Positions 6,800 to 11,380 of a stretch of DNA of 11,380 nucleotides are shown here, one piece after another. Within the stretch, counting starts at the first letter, position 1; each line of letters opens with the position of its first letter. Both the position numbers and the translations under genes were made by a program. Origin of the DNA: Undibacterium sp. (GTDB taxonomy: Bacteria; Pseudomonadota; Gammaproteobacteria; Burkholderiales; Burkholderiaceae_D); assembly GCA_019752975.1 (NCBI GenBank), contig JAIELM010000445.1, positions 1-11,380 of the forward strand, given 5' to 3'. Below the pieces are notes generated by a model. The model saw only the letters and a list, made by a program, of their open reading frames with translations, was not told the DNA's origin and did no database searches.

Positions 6800-7972
6800 T
6801 TAGCTGGTTTTTGATTTCAAGCGCCAAAGCGAAGTCACTTCTGCCGCTCGCGCACTGTGTAAAGGATCATCGCCATCTTTCGTTTTCGGATGATGCGGCT
6901 TGATGTCGTGTTTTTCTATTAGCTGCAAATTACCGGCTGAAATCCATGCAAGAAGATCGTCTGCTTGGCGCAGTGCCAGATGCTCCGCAAAATCTGACAT
7001 GATGAGCCAAGCTTCGCCCTCGGGTTCTAAATGTGCCGACACGCCTTCTAAAAAACCACGCAACATTTGACTCTCAGGATCGTATACAGCATGTTCTATG
7101 GTCGTATTAGGGCGCGCTGGTAGCCAAGGTGGATTGCAAACGATGAGCGGTGCTCGTCCTTCGGGAAAGAGATTGGTTTGGATTAATTCGACTTGCGACT
7201 GGCAACCTAAATGGCTAAGGTTTTCTTGAGCACAGACTAATGCACGCGGATCGAGATCGGTCGCAATGATTTTCTTTACCCCACGTTTGGCTAATAATCC
7301 AGCTATGACGCCGGTGCCAGTTCCTATGTCAAAAGCCAGTGTTAGGGAAGGTAAGGGAGCGTTCGCCAGCAGCTCTAAATATTCTCCCCGTATTGGCGAA
7401 AACACGCCGTAATGTGGATGTATCTTTGCTTCGAGCGAGGCGATAGATACACCGGTTTTACGCCACTCATGCGCACCTATCAGTCCCAATAATTCACGTA
7501 AACTTGCCACGAAAGGCGTGCTTGAGTGCCCGTAGGCTTCTTGGCACGCAAGACTAACATCGGGGGCGCGGCGTAATGGAATTTGATAATTTTCGTCAAA
7601 GGGAATTAAGAGCATAGACAAGACGCGTGCTTTTTGTGCTTGCGCTTGTCGGTACAAGTGAAAAGCGGGTGTCGCAGTGGTTTTTGCGGTGGTCGATGGG
7701 TCTTTTTTTTTGTCGACTTTTTCAGCTTTTTTTCTATCGATACGACGAGCCAATGCCTGTAATAATTGTTTGGCATTTTGAAAATCGCCGCGCCATAATA
7801 GGGCGCATCCTTCGCATGTTAGGCGGTAGGCCGCGTCCGCCGTCATCGTATCATCAGCGATCTGTACTCTTTTAGGCGGGGGCGCACCATTCTCTGAATG
7901 CCAGCGTAACGAGCATGGAAGGGTATTCTCTATCCAATGTATGAGTGTGTCAGGGACGGGGGAGGTGGTCAT
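6800..7972 (-). CDS. Class I SAM-dependent methyltransferase (NPPW type)
   Basis: Predicted AdoMet-dependent methyltransferase of 390 residues. The catalytic domain occupies about residues 185-390: motif I DIGTGTG at 215-221, acidic motif II region ATDLDP at 238-242, and motif IV NPPW at 280-283. An N/D-PP-Y/W motif is typical of enzymes methylating planar amide or exocyclic amino nitrogens, such as PrmC (glutamine) and RlmF/RlmG-type rRNA or DNA N6-adenine enzymes, so the target could be protein or nucleic acid. Residues 1-180 do not resemble a domain I can name; they include a Lys-rich low-complexity linker (about 80-100) after a Cys pair at C53 and C56 (LTCEGCALLW). The HPHYGVFSP segment before motif I recalls the HemK/RlmG region. 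AGG lies about 11 bases before ATG 7972. It probably heads a two-gene unit with the 70-residue protein. Confidence 0.85.
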   Translation of the reverse strand: MTTSPVPDTLIHWIENTLPCSLRWHSENGAPPPKRVQIADDTMTADAAYRLTCEGCALLWRGDFQNAKQLLQALARRIDRKKAEKVDKKKDPSTTAKTTATPAFHLYRQAQAQKARVLSMLLIPFDENYQIPLRRAPDVSLACQEAYGHSSTPFVASLRELLGLIGAHEWRKTGVSIASLEAKIHPHYGVFSPIRGEYLELLANAPLPSLTLAFDIGTGTGVIAGLLAKRGVKKIIATDLDPRALVCAQENLSHLGCQSQVELIQTNLFPEGRAPLIVCNPPWLPARPNTTIEHAVYDPESQMLRGFLEGVSAHLEPEGEAWLIMSDFAEHLALRQADDLLAWISAGNLQLIEKHDIKPHHPKTKDGDDPLHSARAAEVTSLWRLKSKTS

Positions 7973-8074
7973 TGGCGTTGCCTATTCTTCAAAACGACTA
8001 AACCCGAAGTGTAGCAAATCGCTGCCTTGAAGGGCGGAAAAGCGTAAGCTCTTCCACTGACTGGTCAAGATTTA

Positions 8075-8107
8075 AGTCGCTGCGTGCTTGGTACAGCGAC
8101 TATTTTT
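8075..8107. terminator. Hairpin downstream of the SGNH lipoprotein gene
   Basis: Perfect 8-bp stem AGTCGCTG (8075-8082) with CAGCGACT (8094-8101) and an 11-base loop. It sits 17 bases beyond the minus-strand stop at 8118, so it probably ends or protects that transcript, although the minus-strand tail (TAAATCTT) is a poor U-tract. On the plus strand it is followed by ATTTTTC, a better terminator shape, but no plus-strand gene lies upstream. Confidence 0.55.
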
Positions 8108-8117
8108 CATAATTTTT

Positions 8118-9359
8118 TTATTTCCATTTGCGTTTGCTCAGCTCTTCAGTAATGAAGCTTGCAAATAGGGCTTGACCGAGAGGTGTTGGGTGCACAGTAT
8201 CGGCGAAAAGATATTTGCTAGTGTCGCCTGCAATTAAATTATTGGCCGAGCATACTAAAGACGAACCTAAAGGGTTTTTGGGCGAGGTCAAGTCACATGC
8301 AGGTGTGGTGGCATTAATTATGCCGTAGGCTGTGGGGTTGGCCGCATAGTCGCGGAAACGGGTGAATAGGTCGACTAATAACACGTTGTCATTGCCTGCT
8401 AAGCCGGCCAATAAACGGGCATTAAAAGTCACTGTCATGCCATTCAATAAAGTCTGTGTGTCAGTGCTTTGTACTAAGGCACTCGGTGTCTTGGAAAGAT
8501 CAGGGAGGTTGACTACGGCTACATATTTAGCGCCTTTAGCAAGAACCATCGTATTGATGTAACCAGCTAACTCTGTGCCTGCGGTCCCCATTGCGTCGAC
8601 ATAAGTTTGCGCATTGGCTTTCGCATATGCTGCACCAGCTGCTGCACCCACGGTGGGCGTCAAGGTAGTGACGGCGGCGGCTACGCAAACTGTTTGAGCC
8701 TCGGCAGGTTTGCATGTGCCGTTGGCGATTTCTTTTGGAATTTGCCCCGGTACTGCAGCTTTGACTGCCTCACCCGCGGCGGCTGTCGCTGCTGCTGATA
8801 GGGTGCTGGCTTGGATAAATCCATCATTGGCACCTGCCAGAATAAATACAATTTCAGTTCCGCTAAATTTGCCACCGGAGGCATCTAAGTGGTTTTGAAT
8901 TTGCCTAACTACTGGAACAGTCAGTTGCCCAAGGATAGCGTTGTTTCCGCCTAATAGTTTGTTACCTGGCCCTACGAAATTGGTCACCCGTGCACCACCT
9001 TGAGCGTAGCCAGTGCAACCCACATTGTTTTTAACGGGCACGCTAAAACCTTGTGAGGCCAAGCCGTCCAAGCCTGTTTGCGCTGCACATGGAGCAGACT
9101 GACCGAGGTCGGCTGCAACAATTTCTGTCCAGTTTTTTGCGCTTGCACTATTGATGGTGTATTTGCCGCCGCCTAGTGCTGCTACGGTGCCGACTTTATA
9201 CGTACCAACATCACTCAAACTATCGCCAAAGGAGACTTGTGAGCTAAATTTAATTTTAGGGGCGGGATCTACTGCACTGCTACCACTACCGCCGCATGCG
9301 GCAAGTGTTGCGAGGGTGGCGATAGAAATAAGACTGAGGGTGATTTGCTGTGTACGCAT
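8118..9359 (-). CDS. SGNH/GDSL hydrolase, predicted outer-membrane lipoprotein
   Basis: Predicted secreted esterase/lipase or other acyl hydrolase of the SGNH superfamily, 413 residues. The N-terminus is a lipoprotein signal with lipobox LAAC and acylated Cys C22, followed by a Gly/Ser-rich spacer; the next residues are GG, not Asp, which favours outer-membrane sorting. All four SGNH blocks are visible: block I SFGDSLSD with nucleophile S47, block II AQGGAR with Gly near 121-122, block III GAND with N178, and block V DTVHP with D387 and H390. The arrangement resembles EstA-type autotransporter passengers, but no beta-barrel follows, so the lipid anchor would replace it. Six further Cys fall in near pairs (91/115, 216/225, 355/370), possible disulfides. 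An Ala-rich insert spans about 186-262. GGAG sits 4 bases upstream of the ATG. The substrate cannot be told from sequence. Confidence 0.9.
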   Translation of the reverse strand: MRTQQITLSLISIATLATLAACGGSGSSAVDPAPKIKFSSQVSFGDSLSDVGTYKVGTVAALGGGKYTINSASAKNWTEIVAADLGQSAPCAAQTGLDGLASQGFSVPVKNNVGCTGYAQGGARVTNFVGPGNKLLGGNNAILGQLTVPVVRQIQNHLDASGGKFSGTEIVFILAGANDGFIQASTLSAAATAAAGEAVKAAVPGQIPKEIANGTCKPAEAQTVCVAAAVTTLTPTVGAAAGAAYAKANAQTYVDAMGTAGTELAGYINTMVLAKGAKYVAVVNLPDLSKTPSALVQSTDTQTLLNGMTVTFNARLLAGLAGNDNVLLVDLFTRFRDYAANPTAYGIINATTPACDLTSPKNPLGSSLVCSANNLIAGDTSKYLFADTVHPTPLGQALFASFITEELSKRKWK

Positions 9360-9395
9360 TGGGTCTCCGTGGGAAGTTAAGCCTTCGCTAAGCGA

Positions 9396-9425
9396 AAGGT
9401 AGGCTAAGTTGTTTTAGTGTGTCAA
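9396..9425 (-). promoter_or_regulatory. Possible sigma-70 promoter of the SGNH lipoprotein gene
   Basis: On the minus strand, a consensus TTGACA (plus-strand 9420-9425) is followed 18 bases later by TACCTT (plus-strand 9396-9401), a weak -10. This would give a leader of about 30 bases containing the small hairpin at 9380-9405 and the GGAG ribosome site. Confidence 0.35.
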
Positions 9426-9630
9426 CTATAATATGTTAAACCGTTCAGTCTATGGGGTGAGCTGTGCAATAAAACGACAACGAAATTTAGAAGAGGTATT
9501 CGAAAACACTAAGGTGTAGTGGGGAATTTTTCGTACTTTAATAGTACCCATATTGATGCGCAGATTTAAGGGGTTTACATAGGTAAGATCGAGGAATTTT
9601 AAACAAAACTAAGATTCATTGTGTAATACA

Positions 9631-9658
9631 TTTGTCGGCGTATCTATTTTGCGACAAA
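9631..9658. promoter_or_regulatory. Inverted repeat, possible operator upstream of porin gene
   Basis: TTTGTCG (9631-9637) and CGACAAA (9652-9658) are perfect reverse complements separated by 14 bases, with half-site centres 21 bases apart, about two helical turns. This suits a dimeric DNA-binding regulator, or a weak RNA hairpin if transcribed. No regulator can be named. Confidence 0.3.
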
Positions 9659-9784
9659 CATTCAATTGAGTACGGCGATCCTATACAAATTAGGTGATCA
9701 ATGTCATATTTTGCGCTGTGAACTTAGGGCAGAGCTGTATTTGTTCGTTCTGACGACTTTTTTTATCAAAAAATAACTCATGAT

Positions 9785-9788
9785 GGAG
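9785..9788 (+). promoter_or_regulatory. Ribosome binding site of porin gene
   Basis: GGAG at 9785-9788 is 9 bases before ATG 9798. It decides that start over the in-frame ATGs at 9780 and 9783, the second of which directly abuts or overlaps this motif and neither of which has an upstream Shine-Dalgarno. Confidence 0.75.
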
Positions 9789-9797
9789 ATCGGTAAA

Positions 9798-11144
9798 ATG
9801 AAACTAAAACTTCTTGCATTGACAATAGGAGCGTGTTTTGCGGCTCCCGTTTTGGCACAGTCTAGCGTGACCATATACGGTATCTTAGACGCAGGGATAC
9901 ACATCAATAACAGTGGCAATGGTACGCAAACAAAAATGGTGAGTGGTATTGCTGATGGCTCTCGTTTGGGGTTCAAAGGAACTGAAGACATGGGTGGCGG
10001 CTACAAGGCGATTTTTAATCTGGAAGCGCGGGTTGAATTGGATACTGGTGGTAACAAAGCTGGCAACATCAGTGACTATCAAGGGTATGCCTTGACTAAG
10101 GGTATGGATTTTCCAGATTTTGGTAGCCCAGCGTTAAAAGGCGCGGCCGCCCAAACTTTGGCTGGTGTGCGTGCTGGTTTGCAGCCTAAATATAATGTAA
10201 ATGCGACGACTTCTGCCATTTTGAATCGTGGCGGCGGCCCTGATGGTGGCTTATTTGATCGTACCGCCTACGTCGGATTGATTACGCCGGTGGGCGGGAT
10301 TTTGGCTGGACGCATGTACACTCCCGCGTATGAGGTGTTTGCAATGGCAGATACTTTTGAAGTTGGTATGGCCGGCACTTGGGGTGGTATCACAGGAGGT
10401 ACGGGTGGCCTGTTGACGGCTGGTGTGGCGATTCGTTCGAATAAGTCGCTACAGTATCGTATGGAACTTCCTAATGGTATTGCGGCCGCAGTAATGTACG
10501 GTTTTAAGAATTCTGGCTATGTTGGTTTGGACAAAGAGTTCTATGCCGCCAATGTACGTTACAAGGCGCAAGGTTTTGATGTGGGCGTTGGTTATAATCG
10601 CGGCAATAACACTGATGGATCACGTGGTTTGGTAACAGCGATTGTGGGTGGATCTTATAGCATGGATGCATTTAAGTTTTTTGCCGGCTATAAGACGATG
10701 AAAAACGACAATTCTATTTTGTTGCCTGTGTTCAATGATGTTTGGGATTCTGACATTCTACCTGGCTTAAAAGCGGGTGGTGTACCAGCGGCAGTACAGG
10801 CGGCTTGGACTAGTGTTTTTCGCACCAGTATCGCCAAGAATTTTAAGCTTGATGCCACCAGTTATAGCCTAGGCTTGCATTATAAAATTGGGGAAGGACG
10901 TATTATGACTTCAGTTAGTCATCAAGACGATAAAACCTTATCCAACAGCGATGCTACGCAGTACGCCTTAGGTTACGATTATAATTTGTCGAAACGTACT
11001 GACATTTACGCGGTGGTTGCGTACATCAAAAATCAAAATGATGGTCAGTATTCACCCGGTGCGGCCAGTGCTCCTGGTGGTTTTACTGAGCGCCCTGGAG
11101 AAGCGGCAAGGACCTTGCAGTTTGGGATGAGACATAGATTCTAA
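9798..11144 (+). CDS. Gram-negative general porin, outer membrane
   Basis: Predicted 16-stranded trimeric beta-barrel of the Burkholderiales OmpC/Omp32-like porin family, allowing passive entry of small hydrophilic solutes. From ATG 9798 the product is 448 residues. A classic signal peptide (MKLKLL, hydrophobic core, PVLA) is cleaved after A20, giving the mature start QSSVTIYG typical of the family. Other family marks are SRLGFKGTEDMGGG, the AYVGL and GRMYTPAYE segments leading into the constriction-loop region, and a C-terminal Phe (MRHRF) for BAM recognition. Usual family length is about 350-390, so it is clearly enlarged: about 68 residues lie between VELDTG and LFDRTAYVGL (near 85-152), and there is a long loop near 303-351 (rich in Leu, Val and Ala). 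There is no partner gene in the operon. A bidirectional terminator follows. Confidence 0.93.
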   Translation: MKLKLLALTIGACFAAPVLAQSSVTIYGILDAGIHINNSGNGTQTKMVSGIADGSRLGFKGTEDMGGGYKAIFNLEARVELDTGGNKAGNISDYQGYALTKGMDFPDFGSPALKGAAAQTLAGVRAGLQPKYNVNATTSAILNRGGGPDGGLFDRTAYVGLITPVGGILAGRMYTPAYEVFAMADTFEVGMAGTWGGITGGTGGLLTAGVAIRSNKSLQYRMELPNGIAAAVMYGFKNSGYVGLDKEFYAANVRYKAQGFDVGVGYNRGNNTDGSRGLVTAIVGGSYSMDAFKFFAGYKTMKNDNSILLPVFNDVWDSDILPGLKAGGVPAAVQAAWTSVFRTSIAKNFKLDATSYSLGLHYKIGEGRIMTSVSHQDDKTLSNSDATQYALGYDYNLSKRTDIYAVVAYIKNQNDGQYSPGAASAPGGFTERPGEAARTLQFGMRHRF

Positions 11145-11173
11145 TTTGTTCTTCGCTGTTGAATCTACCATCT

Positions 11174-11214
11174 AAAAAAGAGCGTCGAGTGAAGTATAAG
11201 CTCGGCGCTTTTTT
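11174..11214. terminator. Bidirectional terminator between porin and GGDEF genes
   Basis: Nine-base-pair stem AGCGTCGAG (11181-11189) with CTCGGCGCT (11201-11209), including one G-U pair, an A-tract before (11174-11179) and T-tract after (11209-11214). It lies between convergent genes and can serve both. Confidence 0.88.
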
Positions 11215-11220
11215 CTTTAG

Positions 11221-11380
11221 TTATTGCGCTACCTGATTGCGTCCGCGTTCCTTGGCTCTATACAGAGCCGCGTCGGCGCTGGCAATAACTGCAAAGCCGT
11301 CCTGTCCCGCCGTAAGGGTCGCTAATCCTAGGGATGCAGTAATGTGAGGCGAGGGGTACATTTTTTCGTCTAATACCTTG
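11221..11380 (-). CDS. GGDEF-domain protein (diguanylate cyclase), C-terminal end only
   Basis: The minus strand is open from the window edge to a TAA at 11221-11223, giving 53 residues. They match the last part of a GGDEF domain: a beta-strand and turn with ITASLGLAT (the family's vTvSiGvA), then the final helix SADAALYRAKERGRNQV. The GGDEF/GGEEF catalytic motif and any sensor domain are beyond the window edge, so activity in cyclic di-GMP synthesis cannot be judged. The protein ends only a few residues after the domain, so GGDEF is its last domain and no EAL domain follows it. Confidence 0.87.
   Translation of the reverse strand, partial: KVLDEKMYPSPHITASLGLATLTAGQDGFAVIASADAALYRAKERGRNQVAQ

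Larger units (their letters stand above)
9360..9797. other. 438-bp divergent intergenic region between lipoprotein and porin genes
   Basis: A/T-rich and without a convincing coding frame. It holds, from left: the lipoprotein ribosome site; an imperfect hairpin (AGCC TTCGC, loop TAA, GCGAA, bulge, GGCT; 9380-9405) in its leader; the promoter candidate above; a TATAAT on the plus strand (9427-9432) lacking a suitably placed -35; a small GTACT/AGTAC dyad (9533-9547); and a TTTGTCG/CGACAAA dyad (9631-9658). TTTACA at 9574-9579 with TTTAAA 18 bases later is a weak promoter candidate for the porin, which would leave a leader of nearly 200 bases. Long leaders are common for porins, but nothing here proves one. 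Confidence 0.5.

Noticed and set aside
6623..6814. Plus-strand frame of 63 codons opposite the Cys-rich gene
   Set aside because: It overlaps the minus-strand frame with regularly placed Cys pairs and part of the methyltransferase end, has no ribosome site and resembles no protein I know.
8035..8060. GCGTAAG near 8042 as a possible degenerate end of the inverted-repeat element
   Set aside because: Only 7 bases match and there is no partner repeat nearby.
9533..9547. GTACT-TTAAT-AGTAC dyad sharing a 10-base word (GTACTTTAAT) with the core of the 6423-6525 element
   Set aside because: The shared word is short and the flanks differ, so it does not indicate a second copy of the element.
9704..9991. 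Minus-strand frame of 95 codons across the porin start
   Set aside because: Antisense to the porin signal peptide and early strands; a shadow of the real gene.
1..11380. CRISPR array, tRNA, rRNA, prophage, toxin-antitoxin or defence system
   Set aside because: No regularly spaced repeats, no cloverleaf or rRNA sequence, and no integrase, transposase, nuclease-antitoxin pair or defence-type gene seen; the genes are mostly conserved housekeeping and envelope functions.

Overview
The window looks like ordinary chromosomal DNA of a betaproteobacterium, most likely order Burkholderiales and plausibly an Oxalobacteraceae-type organism such as Undibacterium or Herminiimonas. This placement is inferred from the Burkholderiales-style general porin (mature start QSSVTIYG, terminal Phe), the MaeB-type malic enzyme fused to a phosphotransacetylase-like domain, the PpnN and Dcd sequences, and moderate base composition. 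No sequence search was possible, so the genus is a guess.

Layout, left to right. (1) The 3' end of ppnN (nucleotide 5'-monophosphate nucleosidase), cut by the window start. (2) A lone cheV coupling protein/response regulator with a strong terminator. (3) Two small unrecognised genes facing tail to tail with one base between their stop codons; the second is divergent from a DnaQ-like exonuclease carrying a C-terminal DUF1653-like domain. (4) dcd (dCTP deaminase), preceded by a long hairpin. (5) maeB, closed by a very clear terminator. (6) A 103-bp element with perfect 15-bp terminal inverted repeats, resembling a MITE or a decayed insertion-sequence remnant. (7) On the minus strand, a class I SAM methyltransferase followed by a tiny Cys-rich, probably zinc-binding protein, likely one transcript. 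(8) On the minus strand, an SGNH/GDSL hydrolase lipoprotein. (9) A gene-free stretch of about 440 bp, then an outer-membrane porin with unusually long inserts and a bidirectional terminator. (10) The C-terminal end of a GGDEF (diguanylate cyclase) protein on the minus strand, cut by the window end.

The genes are mostly single transcription units rather than a pathway. Shared themes are nucleotide housekeeping (ppnN, dcd, DnaQ-like exonuclease), central carbon metabolism (maeB), signalling (cheV, GGDEF) and the cell envelope (lipoprotein hydrolase, porin). I see no phage, plasmid, CRISPR, tRNA or rRNA genes, and no convincing new multi-gene system. The items most worth a second look are the inverted-repeat element, the exonuclease-DUF1653 fusion, the methyltransferase plus zinc-ribbon pair, and the enlarged porin.
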